DNA of 64,000 nucleotides from Spongiimicrobium salis. GTDB taxonomy: Bacteria; Bacteroidota; Bacteroidia; Flavobacteriales; Flavobacteriaceae. Within the stretch, counting starts at the first letter, position 1, and every line of letters starts with the position of its first letter. This document shows positions 1-9,275 of this stretch, one piece after another. Below the pieces are notes generated by a model that saw only the letters and a program-made list of their open reading frames with translations, ran no database searches and was not told the origin of the DNA. The position numbers and the translations under genes were made by a program. The stretch spans positions 558,001 to 622,000 of the forward strand of contig NZ_JBHEQA010000001.1 in NCBI RefSeq assembly GCF_043678055.1, read 5' to 3'.

Positions 1-1059
1 GGCGGCCTTTGGAAGGTAAAAGAACAAGGGTGTTAGGAACAAGAGGGTAACTATAACCATGACCACGCTCAAGAGCGTTGCCAAAGGTGTTTTAGCTCCG
101 GATTCCCCGTTAATTGCTGATCGGGAAAAGCTGGCCGTAACCGGATAGGATTGAAAAAAGGACCCCAACATATTGGAAGCGCCCAAGGCCACCAATTCCT
201 GATTGGCATCTATGGTTTCTATACCACTTTTATCCTCAAGGGCTTTGCCAATGGAGATAGCTTCCATATAGCCCACCAACGCCAAGGTAAGGGCAATAGG
301 CCATAAATCCAATACTTCTTGGACTTCAAAATCTGGCATTTTAAAACTGGGCAAACCCCTTTGGATTTTACCAACGATCTGAACTCCTTGTGCAGTCATA
401 TCTAGATAATACACGGCTAGAATACCTAGAACAACTACAAACAGGATAGATGGAATTTTTCGATTCCACTGCTTCAGGCCAACGATCAATGCAATACCTA
501 GAAGACCTATCACAAGATCGTAGCTATTGGTTTTGGGCAATTCGGCAAAGGCATTCACCACCAATTGATGAAATTGATTGCTTCGTTCTATCTGCGTCCC
601 CGTTAAGTGCTTCAATTGACTGAACATAATAATCAAAGCAGCTCCTGAAGTGAATCCACTAATCACGGGTTTAGATAAAAAGTTTACGAGAAATCCCATG
701 CGCAATATGCCCAACACTAACTGAAAGGCACCTACCATAAAAGATAAAAGAAGTGCCATAGCAATGTAGTTTTCCAAGCCGGTTATTCCCAAAGTCCCCA
801 AACCGGCAGCCACCAAAAGGGAGTCCATTGCCACGGGTCCAATCGCCAATTGTCTGGAAGTCCCCAGAATGGCATACATGATCAATGGAAAAACAGCCGC
901 ATAAAGTCCGTATACTGGTGGCATTCCTGCTATTATGGCATAAGCCATTCCCTGAGGAATGAGAATAATACCCAGGGTAATCCCAGCGACTAGATCCTTG
1001 GAAAAATCCGCTTTTCTATACTTGGGCAGCCATGATATGATCGGAAAAAATTGTTGCAT
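1..1059 (-). CDS. SulP family anion (sulfate) permease, N-terminal part
   Basis: Reading the minus strand from the ATG at 1059 gives 353 codons with no stop, running off the window edge, so the C-terminus (including any STAS domain) is missing. The start is MQQFFPIISWLPKYRKADFS, followed by the SulP hallmark DLVAGITLGIILIPQGMAYA and PPVYGLYAAVFP. Many hydrophobic segments follow, then the conserved ALVGYMEAISIGKALE and a later SFSRSAINGESGAKTPLA segment. These are diagnostic of the SulP/SLC26 inner-membrane anion transporter family, usually sulfate or bicarbonate. The substrate cannot be told from this fragment. It is monocistronic as far as visible. Confidence 0.9.
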   Translation of the reverse strand, partial: MQQFFPIISWLPKYRKADFSKDLVAGITLGIILIPQGMAYAIIAGMPPVYGLYAAVFPLIMYAILGTSRQLAIGPVAMDSLLVAAGLGTLGITGLENYIAMALLLSFMVGAFQLVLGILRMGFLVNFLSKPVISGFTSGAALIIMFSQLKHLTGTQIERSNQFHQLVVNAFAELPKTNSYDLVIGLLGIALIVGLKQWNRKIPSILFVVVLGILAVYYLDMTAQGVQIVGKIQRGLPSFKMPDFEVQEVLDLWPIALTLALVGYMEAISIGKALEDKSGIETIDANQELVALGASNMLGSFFQSYPVTASFSRSAINGESGAKTPLATLLSVVMVIVTLLFLTPLFFYLPKAA

Positions 1060-1133
1060 TGCTCAAATTTATGATTAAATCCATGAACCCAACGTAACCA
1101 AAGTTACCCAAGGGTTCTCTTGTTGTGCGCACT

Positions 1134-1787
1134 TTAATCTTCAAAGGCCGCTGACAACACCCCCATTAATCCACAATCATTGGGGTGAGCACTGGTTTTT
1201 AATAGTTGTTCGGTGGTAAATTGCCCTCCGTAAACCGGCATTGTAGCTTCTTTGTCCGCCCCATATTGTAGCAATAGACGAATCCCTTCGGCCAAATTAT
1301 GCGGAATCTGTTGTCGCCATAATTCCACGCCATTATTCCCCGCATAATGTAACAAAGTTGCACGATGTCCAAACTGAGAACGATGGTTAACCAGTTGGGG
1401 CGCTGCTTTTAGTTGCCCTTCCAAACCTTCCAAATTCCCTTCCAATAGGTTATTTACTGCAGTTTCAAATTCAAGATCATAAGATTGATTTTGTTGCTTT
1501 ACGATAGTCCAGTCGGCAAATCCATATTGATTGGCCACCGTATGCTTACAATCGGCCAGTGTAAAGTTTAAAGCAAAAATTTCGGGAACGGGCCATCCCA
1601 GATAAGAAGGATGGTAATTGTTAATTTCAACTGCTATTGCCGCATTCCGCGCTTGGAATCCTTCCCACATTCTAGTAGTAATACCATTTAAATAATCATA
1701 CACTGAGGTGTAGGTTGTTGCCGGTAAAAGTATATCTCCATAAAATGCCCTTAGATCCTGAACTATTTGAGCTTGATATAGTTTCAT
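1134..1787 (-). CDS. Ankyrin-repeat-containing protein
   Basis: A 217-residue soluble protein without signal peptide. The C-terminal half has ankyrin-like units: RATLLHYAGNNGVE (around residues 142-155) and EGIRLLLQYGADKEATMP (around 167-184), matching the TLLHxAAxxGxxxxVxxLLxxGAD pattern. The N-terminal ~110 residues resemble nothing I can name. Ankyrin repeats mediate protein contacts, so a specific function cannot be given. It lies between the SulP gene and a secreted protein on the same strand, with about 43 bases to the latter. ATG start at 1787. Confidence 0.7.
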   Translation of the reverse strand: MKLYQAQIVQDLRAFYGDILLPATTYTSVYDYLNGITTRMWEGFQARNAAIAVEINNYHPSYLGWPVPEIFALNFTLADCKHTVANQYGFADWTIVKQQNQSYDLEFETAVNNLLEGNLEGLEGQLKAAPQLVNHRSQFGHRATLLHYAGNNGVELWRQQIPHNLAEGIRLLLQYGADKEATMPVYGGQFTTEQLLKTSAHPNDCGLMGVLSAAFED

Positions 1788-1830
1788 TGTTTTGGTTTGG
1801 TTTATTTTTAAACGAAGTTTCTCTCCTTCA

Positions 1831-3132
1831 CTACTTCCGCTGGGCCTTTATGTATACTTCAATGGCATCAGGGCGATCATTGACATACTTTAATATCGTT
1901 TGTCCTTCAGGGGTTTGGTCAATAATTGCCGGAATGGAATTCGTGGTCAAAAACCATCCGGAAGGCAGTACCACATCATTTCGATTTCGTCCAAAAGTCC
2001 GATCCCAAATCAGCTGATCGTTATGCAGCAAATACCTATTGGCATCTGTATAGGTCTCTGTGATGCGCAAGCGTTTGGACTCTCCTTCCTGAACAGGGTC
2101 GAACCAAATGGCAACTACTTCCGTATCGGCATTGATTTCAATATTCAGTGTAATTCCTTTTGCTGTAATTTCTTTTCCTTTCAAGGACTCCACTTTCAAT
2201 GACTCTCCCGTATCCAATATCACGGCCGAAGGATCGGTTGCCTTACTGCCATTTCTAACGATATTCAAATAACGATCTACACCCAATCTCGATTCCGTAT
2301 AATCATGATATAATCGAAAAGAGTGCGTTTCGGGCTGTTGTAAGAAATATACAATTTCCCGATTTTGAAAAGCACGTTCTTCAAAATCCCAGCCAATTCG
2401 CGCTTTAGAAGTATTTCGAGCTCGTCCCGAACCGTCATATTCATAGGTTTCTTCTTTAGAAAATTTAACCGTAACTCCTTGCGGTAGGGGTTTCGCCTTA
2501 ACAACAAGGGGCACGGCCTGCGCTCGTCTATTTAAAAAGCTAAGTTTTATTCTAGCGTCACTGGTAAGTTGTACCTGAACGGGATAATTGCAATGGGTGA
2601 GCTCATAATTTTTAGGCAAGACAACGCTATTTCGCTTTATCCCCAATGTTCTGGAAAACACAATACTGCCGTTTTCTGAAAAATAACTAGCTCCGTCTTG
2701 ATAGGTTTTATCAATACGCAATCTGCTTTCTCCATTTTTTGGCACAGGTCTGGCCAAGGCTATCTGAAGGTATTCCGTGTCTTCGGCGGCCTGGGCCAGT
2801 CCGTTTTTCTTTGCCTCTTTTCCAGAAACAATTTTCCACTTCAATTTCGCTCCCGAATAGATATCCCATACCGCCTGTACCTGATGTTCGCTTCCTTTTC
2901 GAAGCGTATTCCAATAGTATTTTGCTCCTGGCGTCGTAGCACTAACATCATAAATAATACGAAAAGATTGGGTTCCCGGTTCTAACAACTCATAACGGGT
3001 ATAACTATCGGTCTGGGTTTGCTGTGCCCTTATCCCGCTTATACAAAGAAGAAAAAGTCCTAGGAATAAAATGTGTTTCCCATTCAAAAAGCGTTTTTGA
3101 ATCCGTACCATGATTTTTTGTTTTCTAGCCAT
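1831..3132 (-). CDS. Secreted protein with an internal domain duplication, function unknown
   Basis: 433 residues from the first ATG (3132); a second ATG at 3111 (MVRIQKRF...) gives a more typical signal peptide, with a hydrophobic core ILFLGLFLLCISG and probable cleavage after IRAQ. The mature protein contains two similar units of about 160 residues. Both run QSFRIIYDV or HSFRLYHDY, then an N-x-x-R-x-GS step, then SRLRIDKTYQD or KRLRITETYTD, then VFSRTLGIKRNSVVLP or IWDRTFGRNRNDVVLP. This indicates duplication of one predicted beta-rich domain. I do not recognise the family. It is likely periplasmic or exported. Confidence 0.75.
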   Translation of the reverse strand: MARKQKIMVRIQKRFLNGKHILFLGLFLLCISGIRAQQTQTDSYTRYELLEPGTQSFRIIYDVSATTPGAKYYWNTLRKGSEHQVQAVWDIYSGAKLKWKIVSGKEAKKNGLAQAAEDTEYLQIALARPVPKNGESRLRIDKTYQDGASYFSENGSIVFSRTLGIKRNSVVLPKNYELTHCNYPVQVQLTSDARIKLSFLNRRAQAVPLVVKAKPLPQGVTVKFSKEETYEYDGSGRARNTSKARIGWDFEERAFQNREIVYFLQQPETHSFRLYHDYTESRLGVDRYLNIVRNGSKATDPSAVILDTGESLKVESLKGKEITAKGITLNIEINADTEVVAIWFDPVQEGESKRLRITETYTDANRYLLHNDQLIWDRTFGRNRNDVVLPSGWFLTTNSIPAIIDQTPEGQTILKYVNDRPDAIEVYIKAQRK

Positions 3133-3363
3133 TCACGAATATAAATAAGATCTACCACATTTTAATCCTGTTTTCATGGAATACTTCACTCTTTTGGGGT
3201 CAAAGGAAAGCCTTCATCAGCTTAGGTTATACCTTAAGGCAAATTTGTGTTAGAATGATTATGGGCATTTCCTGAAATTTGATCTAAAAATTGTTATTTT
3301 AGAAAGCCTTTGCCGTTACTGCGAGCAATCCATACTAGTTTTAAACGCTAAATATCCCATATA

Positions 3364-4914
3364 ATGCTAAATCTTGCTGTACTTCTAGAAGATAGTGCCC
3401 GACGCTATGCCAACAAAGAAGCTTTTGTTTTTGGAGAAACCCAACTTAATTATGAACAACTTAATGCCGCCGCCAATCAAATCGCCAATGGTCTAAATGC
3501 CATTGGAATAGGGGCCGGAGATAAAGTTGCGTTGAGCTGTCTGAATCTGCCCTACTTTCCAATGATTTATTACGGTATTTTAAAAACTGGTGCCGTCATT
3601 GTTCCCTTAAGTGTATTATTGAAACGGGACGAAGTGGCTTATCATTTAAAGGATTCGGACGCCAAGGCCTATTTTTGTTTCTCCGGAACCGAAGCCTTAC
3701 CCATGGGCGAAGAAGGTTATGCCGGTTTTCAAAAAGCTCCGGATTGTGAACATTTTTACATGATCACGCCCCAAGCTTCAGATGCCAGTACCATTCCAGG
3801 TACCCATACCTTGGGAAGTTTGATGCAGGGACAGCTACCTATAGCAAATACCTACCCTACACAAGCCGAAGATACCGCGATCATTATTTATACTTCGGGC
3901 ACCACGGGAAAGCCTAAAGGGGCAGAATTAACGCACTCCAACCTTTTACAAAATGCCATTCTCTCCAGTGATATCTTTAGCACGCATTATACGGACAAAC
4001 TCTTAGTAGTGCTTCCCTTATTCCATATTTTCGGTATGACTTGTTTAATGAATGCGGGCATCTATAAAGGAGCTTCCCATATATTGCTCCCCCGATTTGA
4101 AGCCGCTACGGTATTGCAACTCATGCTCCATCATAAGATTACGGTTTTCGCAGGGGTTCCTACCATGTATTGGGCCCTGCTCAACTATCCTGGAACTGAA
4201 TTCGACCTGGAAGCTATAGCCGCCCCTCTAAAGATATGTGTTTCAGGAGGAGCATCGCTCCCCATAGCCGTACTGGAAGGTTTTGAGCAGAAATTCAAGG
4301 TTCCCATTTTAGAAGGTTATGGGATGTCCGAAGGATCCCCGGTAGTGACCTTTAATCAAATGGATATAGGTCGGAAACCGGGCAGTATCGGCAAAGCGGT
4401 ATGGGGTGTTGAAGTAAAATTAGTAGATGAAAATGATCAAGACGTCCCTGTAGGAGAAAAAGGGGAGCTTGTATATCGCGGCCATAATGTAATGAAAGGC
4501 TACTACAAAAAACCGGAAGCTAATGCACAAACGCTCCGAGGTGGATGGATGCATTCTGGAGATATTGCGGTGCAGGATGAGGAGGGCTTCTTCTATATTG
4601 TGGATCGCACCAAGGATCTGATCATTCGCGGAGGGCTCAATGTGTACCCCAGGGAGGTTGAAGAAGTGATGATGAAACACGATGCCATTTCTTTAGTGGC
4701 CGTCATTGGGGTTCCCCACGAAAAATTAGGGGAGGAAATCAAAGCTTGTGTAGTGCTACAAAAAGGAAGTGCCTTATCTGAAGAAGAATTGATGGCCTGG
4801 ACCAAGGGACAAATTGCTTCCTATAAGTATCCGCGTATTGTTGAATTCATGCCGAATCTTCCCATGAGTGCCACTGGAAAAATTTTGAAAAAAGAATTGC
4901 GAAAAAAAGAATGA
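3364..4914 (+). CDS. Long-chain fatty-acid--CoA ligase (AMP-dependent synthetase)
   Basis: 516 residues, a standard length for single-domain acyl-CoA synthetases of the ANL superfamily, which activate a carboxylic acid through an acyl-adenylate and transfer it to CoA. The core motifs are present: P-loop-like YTSGTTGKPKG (176-186), adenine-binding GYGMSEGSP (318-326), HSGD with Asp400, the hinge DRTKDLIIRGG beginning at 414, and the C-terminal catalytic lysine in SATGK (Lys506). Chain-length preference is inferred from resemblance to bacterial FadD-like enzymes and could be medium or aryl. The gene is monocistronic and convergent with a Crp-type regulator 40 bases downstream. Confidence 0.88.
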   Translation: MLNLAVLLEDSARRYANKEAFVFGETQLNYEQLNAAANQIANGLNAIGIGAGDKVALSCLNLPYFPMIYYGILKTGAVIVPLSVLLKRDEVAYHLKDSDAKAYFCFSGTEALPMGEEGYAGFQKAPDCEHFYMITPQASDASTIPGTHTLGSLMQGQLPIANTYPTQAEDTAIIIYTSGTTGKPKGAELTHSNLLQNAILSSDIFSTHYTDKLLVVLPLFHIFGMTCLMNAGIYKGASHILLPRFEAATVLQLMLHHKITVFAGVPTMYWALLNYPGTEFDLEAIAAPLKICVSGGASLPIAVLEGFEQKFKVPILEGYGMSEGSPVVTFNQMDIGRKPGSIGKAVWGVEVKLVDENDQDVPVGEKGELVYRGHNVMKGYYKKPEANAQTLRGGWMHSGDIAVQDEEGFFYIVDRTKDLIIRGGLNVYPREVEEVMMKHDAISLVAVIGVPHEKLGEEIKACVVLQKGSALSEEELMAWTKGQIASYKYPRIVEFMPNLPMSATGKILKKELRKKE

Positions 4915-4954
4915 ATTAGGTGTTCGTACTGAAATTACCGTACGACTTTCACTC

Positions 4955-5587
4955 CTACAATTCCAGTACTTTGATTTGATTGCGATGCAATTCGATCTTT
5001 CCTTCCCGTTCCATCTTTTTTAGTAAACGGGAAACAACCACTCTGGAAGTGTGCAAATCATAGGCAATATCCTGATGCGTGGCATGAATCATATCATCAT
5101 GGGTTACTTTGGCCTTATCCTGCAAGTGTTTTAAAAGTCGTTCGTCCATTTTTAGAAAAGCAAGGGTATCCACAGTTTCCAATAATTCCATCATTCGGGT
5201 ATGGTAGCTCTCCAAAATATAGTTTTGCCAACTCTTGTATTTTCCCATCCACAACTCCATCTGTTGTACCGGAATCATAAGTACATCCGTATCCATCTCT
5301 GCTACGGCCCTAATTTTGCTTATAGAATTTCCCAAACAACAGGAAAACGTCATGGCACAGGTATCTCCTTGTTCCAAAAAATAGAGCAACAATTCATCTC
5401 CTTTATCATCTTCCCGAAGTATTTTTATGGCACCTTGCAGTAAGAGAGGCATTGCCGTAATGGTATCTCCAATATCCATTAAAGCCTGGCCCTGTTTTGC
5501 CTTAATCAAAGTTCCAATTTGTTCTATTTCCTGTAATAACTCAGGTTCAAAAAGGTATCCATACTGTGCTTTTAAGGTCTCTTTCAT
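4955..5587 (-). CDS. Crp/Fnr family transcriptional regulator
   Basis: 210 residues with the two-domain Crp layout: a cyclic-nucleotide-binding-like beta barrel at about 25-115 (DTITAMPLLLQGAIKILRED, LLLYFLEQGDTCAMTFSCCL) and a C-terminal winged helix at about 145-205 with the recognition segment HQDIAYDLHTSRVVVSRLLK. The barrel has FSCCLGNS rather than the canonical FGE...R cAMP pocket, so cAMP is probably not the ligand. The adjacent Cys83-Cys84 pair could instead sense redox or metal (inference). Related flavobacterial regulators are common and mostly uncharacterised. Targets are unknown; the convergent acyl-CoA ligase is not an obvious one. Confidence 0.88.
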   Translation of the reverse strand: MKETLKAQYGYLFEPELLQEIEQIGTLIKAKQGQALMDIGDTITAMPLLLQGAIKILREDDKGDELLLYFLEQGDTCAMTFSCCLGNSISKIRAVAEMDTDVLMIPVQQMELWMGKYKSWQNYILESYHTRMMELLETVDTLAFLKMDERLLKHLQDKAKVTHDDMIHATHQDIAYDLHTSRVVVSRLLKKMEREGKIELHRNQIKVLEL

Positions 5588-5660
5588 ACGGGTTTATCAT
5601 TGAAATTACAAAGCCATGCTATATATCATTTGCTCTAGTGCTACGGGTTGCTCCTCTAAC

Positions 5661-6434
5661 TCAAGGGAACAGACAAACTTTAAAGGTCTTTAAAATTTCT
5701 CCTGTATGCTGAAAGCCTTGATGCAAATCCTGTTGACTTACCGCATAGGGATAAAATGTAATAGGCTCTATACAAATCATATTGGGCACTTCGGTCCATA
5801 GCATAAAATGCCCAAATCCCTCGGTAACAATCTGCAGTTCTTTTTTATCCTTAAGACCAATGCTGGTACAGTGGGCAAGCTGAAAAGCTCTATTTCCTAC
5901 GGCCAATACGGAGGCTAAACTTATTTCCTTGTCATTGGCCAGCACGAGCGGCTTTTCCGTATAGAGTTTAAAGGCAGGGTGATACCCCAACATAAAGGGC
6001 ATTTCTTCTTTCGCCTCAATTTCAAAATGTATTTCCAGGCCTTTCTCCCCTAATACAAAGTGTTTTCGGAAACGAAAATCATAAGGCCATTCCAATGTCG
6101 CTTCCGATGATTTTTCAGGATATTTGGAGTTCTTAACTGCTGTGCCCGCACTATATTCTTTTTCAAAAACAGCCATTGTGGAAGAACTATCAACTAGGCG
6201 ATACTCCAATTCCCTCAACAACCCATGTTGGTCCTGAACGGCAGTTCCTTTAGGTGTTTTTACTCTAAAAGCTGCTTCTTGTGTAGGGCCTATAATCGGA
6301 AACATTTCGGTATCGGAACTTCGCCAACCCGGACTTCCTTTTTGATGAATGTATTCATGCCCTTCCTTTCTGTAACTGATCAATTCTCCTGAATCAACAC
6401 CTACATACTGTCCAAATGCTTGTAATGTAATCAT
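5661..6434 (-). CDS. Aldose 1-epimerase family protein
   Basis: 257 residues resembling the galactose-mutarotase-like fold: an N-terminal strand-rich part with SGELISYRKEGHEYIHQKGSPGW-type features, MFPIIGPT, and a central GYHPAFKLY segment carrying the His typical of this superfamily. A late acidic residue in MICIEPITFYPYA matches the usual catalytic Glu region. Members interconvert sugar anomers or act on related hexoses. The gene starts 4 bases after the stop of the M20 peptidase gene, so the two are probably cotranscribed, although no pathway link is evident. Confidence 0.8.
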   Translation of the reverse strand: MITLQAFGQYVGVDSGELISYRKEGHEYIHQKGSPGWRSSDTEMFPIIGPTQEAAFRVKTPKGTAVQDQHGLLRELEYRLVDSSSTMAVFEKEYSAGTAVKNSKYPEKSSEATLEWPYDFRFRKHFVLGEKGLEIHFEIEAKEEMPFMLGYHPAFKLYTEKPLVLANDKEISLASVLAVGNRAFQLAHCTSIGLKDKKELQIVTEGFGHFMLWTEVPNMICIEPITFYPYAVSQQDLHQGFQHTGEILKTFKVCLFP

Positions 6435-6438
6435 ATCC

Positions 6439-7734
6439 CTATTGATTGATGAGTCTGTAGATCAATAAAGCCGTTCGCTTGGTCAAGGACTCAATGGTCT
6501 TGAGGTTTACGGTTTCCTTGGGCGTATGCGCGCCATTCCCCATAGTTCCCAAACCATCCAAACAGGCAACATATTTGGCAACAAAAGAGGTATCTGCAGC
6601 GCCTCTTTTCCCAGGGTCATATCCAAGGACCTCCCCATCTCCCAAATCGAGACTCACCTGATTTAATTGTGCCAATAAGGCTTTGTTTCTTTCTGTTGGT
6701 CCCATAGCCGGATAACTATCTGTAAAGCTAATGGTCGCTGAAGTATGCGGTAAATTTTGAGTTACGATTTCCCGCATCTTGGCTCGGGCATTTTCTTTTT
6801 GTTCTTCTGAAATAAAACGCAATCCCCCTTTTACAGTTGCTGTTTGGGAAACCACATTACTTTTTCCAAATGCAGTTCCTTTACTAGTAGCAGGGTCATA
6901 ATCCACAAAAGTCCCTCCTAGGACTACGCCCGGATTAAAAGTAAGGTATTCTTCTCCCCGTACTTCATCATAAAAGGCATTGAGAATTCTAGACATCTCA
7001 AAAATGGCACCAGCGCCTGTACGTTCACTAAAAACACCGGAGGAATGTGCCCGTTTTCCGGTAACTTCAACAGCCCAACCCGAAGCACCTCTCCGTGCCA
7101 CCGTGGCATAGTTGAACCCTGTTGATGTTTCAAACCCTAAAGCCACGTCACTGCGTTTGGCAGCATCGATAAGATCTTTTCTACTAATGCTCAAGGGTTT
7201 CCCTGTACTTTCCTCATCTCCTGTGAAAGCCACAATAATCTGGGCGTTTTTAAGCAATCCATTGTCATGTAAGGCTTTTAGGGCGTATAATACGATTACA
7301 TTGCCTCCCTTCATATCATTGCCTCCTGGAGCATGGGCAATGCTATCATTGATACGTTCAAATTTTTGAAAGGGGCTATCTTCCTCAAAAACGGTATCCA
7401 AATGTCCTATAAGTAATAATTTCTTCCCTTTTTTGCCTTGGGTTTCGGCAAAAAGATGTCCTGAACGCTTTACTTCTGAAAGGTCGATCCATGTGGTATT
7501 GAAATTAAGCTGTTCAAAGGCATCACCAAAAACTGCACCAACTTCTTTTACACCTTCCAAATTAAGGGTTCCACTGTTGATATTGACCACTTTTTCCAAA
7601 AAGCCAATGGCCTCCCCATTGTTCTGCTCTACGGTCTTGATGATTCTTTTCTCGGTACGCGATAATTTTTGAGCTATTACCGTATTTAGACAGAGGCAAA
7701 AAATGAATAGGGGCAAATGGTATATCCGTTTCAT
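6439..7734 (-). CDS. M20 family metallopeptidase, exported (glutamate carboxypeptidase-like)
   Basis: 431 residues with an N-terminal signal peptide ending near TVIAQ. The zinc-ligand pattern of M20 peptidases is clear: HLDTV (His111, Asp113), the bridging Asp140 in GGNDMKGG, TGDEEST (Glu174-Glu175 region), the dimerisation-domain block RRGASGWAVEV, and a C-terminal GTMGNGAHTPKETV with the last His ligand. This pattern is closest to carboxypeptidase G2-type enzymes that release C-terminal glutamate or act on small dipeptides; the real substrate is unknown. It is the first gene of a two-gene operon with the aldose epimerase. Confidence 0.9.
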   Translation of the reverse strand: MKRIYHLPLFIFCLCLNTVIAQKLSRTEKRIIKTVEQNNGEAIGFLEKVVNINSGTLNLEGVKEVGAVFGDAFEQLNFNTTWIDLSEVKRSGHLFAETQGKKGKKLLLIGHLDTVFEEDSPFQKFERINDSIAHAPGGNDMKGGNVIVLYALKALHDNGLLKNAQIIVAFTGDEESTGKPLSISRKDLIDAAKRSDVALGFETSTGFNYATVARRGASGWAVEVTGKRAHSSGVFSERTGAGAIFEMSRILNAFYDEVRGEEYLTFNPGVVLGGTFVDYDPATSKGTAFGKSNVVSQTATVKGGLRFISEEQKENARAKMREIVTQNLPHTSATISFTDSYPAMGPTERNKALLAQLNQVSLDLGDGEVLGYDPGKRGAADTSFVAKYVACLDGLGTMGNGAHTPKETVNLKTIESLTKRTALLIYRLINQ

Positions 7735-7823
7735 ATTCCAGTTTTATTATTCGTAAATACAATATATGTGTTCCTAAGCCCAAAGACACAGTATTTTTCA
7801 ATACCCTCTACAAAGCATCTTCT

Positions 7824-9185
7824 CTAGTGCAAGCCACTAATGATGTCGTATTTGGTGATAATATGATGTGCACCATCACCCAAGTCCACAAGTACGGCCT
7901 GAACATCTTTATTGATCAATTTGGCCACTTCATCAATAGGCGTGTTCCTGTCTACAATAGGATAAGGAGCCTGCATCATTTCCTTAATGGGTCTAGAAGT
8001 AATATCGCCATCCTCCATGATCGCACGGAATAAAATAGCTTCGTCCAAAGAGCCGACAAATCCTTCAGTATCTACCACTGGAATTTGGGAAATCTTATTA
8101 TTTTTCATGCGGGTAATGGCGTGTTGTACCAGTTCCTCGGTTTTTACCGTTACTAGTGGAAAATCCAAATGATCTTTGATCAAATCCACAGCTTTGGTCA
8201 CCTCATCGTCCAAGAATCCTCTGCTACGCATCCAATCGTCATTGAACATTTTACCAACATATCTACTTCCATGATCATGGAACAAAACCACGACTACATC
8301 CTCTTCGGAAAAATGTTCCTTTAACTGCAATAAGCCCTTTACAGCCGCACCTGCCGAATTTCCAAGAAACATCCCTTCTTCCTTAGCCAAACGCTGTGTA
8401 TATACGGCAGCATCTTTATCAGTCACTTTGGTGAAACCATCTATGACATCAAAATTCACATTTTTGGGCAGAATGTCCTCCCCTATTCCCTCTGTGATAT
8501 AGGGATAAATTTCATTCTCATCAAAAATACCGGTTTCATGATATTTTTTAAATACGGAGCCGTAGGTATCAATGCCCCATACTTTAATATTTTCATTCTG
8601 TTCTTTTAAATAAGACCCAACCCCTGAAATGGTTCCTCCCGTTCCTACACCAACTACGAAATGTGTTACCTTTCCATCGGTCTGTTTCCAAATCTCCGGC
8701 CCGGTACTTTGATAATGCGCTTTGGTGTTCGAAGGGTTGTCATATTGGTTAACATACCACGAATTGGGAATTTCCTTGGACAACCTTTTCGCCGTGGAAT
8801 AGTAGCTTCTGGGATCTTCTGGAGTTACATCGGTAGGACACACATGAACTTCGCTGCCCACAGCTTTCAAAATATCTACCTTTTCCTTGGATTGTTTATC
8901 GCTGATCACGCAAATCATTTTATACCCCTTGACCACAGCGGCCAGGGCCAATCCCATTCCCGTATTCCCTGAAGTTCCTTCAATGATCGTTCCTCCCGGT
9001 TTCAGAATACCGGCAGCCTCAGCATCTTCTACCATCTGTAGTGCCATACGGTCTTTTACCGAATTCCCAGGATTAAAAGTTTCGTATTTTGCCAACACCA
9101 AACAGGGCAGTTCGGCAGTCAGTGTATTCAATTTTACCAAAGGCGTATTCCCTATGGTTTCCAAAATAGTATTCGCGTATTCCAT
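7824..9185 (-). CDS. Cystathionine beta-synthase (PLP enzyme plus CBS domain pair)
   Basis: Start chosen at ATG 9185 (MEYANTILETIGNTPLVKLN), since an upstream TTG adds only three unlikely residues. The first ~310 residues are a fold-type II PLP enzyme: the PLP lysine in GNSVKDRMA, the substrate loop TSGNTGMG, and a phosphate-binding GTGGTISG. Residues ~330-450 form two CBS motifs, as in eukaryote-like cystathionine beta-synthases rather than plain CysK. The expected reaction is serine plus homocysteine to cystathionine, though O-acetylserine sulfhydrylase activity is possible. The CBS pair probably senses an adenosyl ligand. No other sulfur gene is adjacent. Confidence 0.88.
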   Translation of the reverse strand: MEYANTILETIGNTPLVKLNTLTAELPCLVLAKYETFNPGNSVKDRMALQMVEDAEAAGILKPGGTIIEGTSGNTGMGLALAAVVKGYKMICVISDKQSKEKVDILKAVGSEVHVCPTDVTPEDPRSYYSTAKRLSKEIPNSWYVNQYDNPSNTKAHYQSTGPEIWKQTDGKVTHFVVGVGTGGTISGVGSYLKEQNENIKVWGIDTYGSVFKKYHETGIFDENEIYPYITEGIGEDILPKNVNFDVIDGFTKVTDKDAAVYTQRLAKEEGMFLGNSAGAAVKGLLQLKEHFSEEDVVVVLFHDHGSRYVGKMFNDDWMRSRGFLDDEVTKAVDLIKDHLDFPLVTVKTEELVQHAITRMKNNKISQIPVVDTEGFVGSLDEAILFRAIMEDGDITSRPIKEMMQAPYPIVDRNTPIDEVAKLINKDVQAVLVDLGDGAHHIITKYDIISGLH

Positions 9186-9275
9186 CGTGCACAAAGATAA
9201 AAGTTCCCTGAGGATAAATAGGGTTAGCCTACTAAAAAATTGTGGGAATTTAAAAAGAGGAACACCAAAGGCGGT

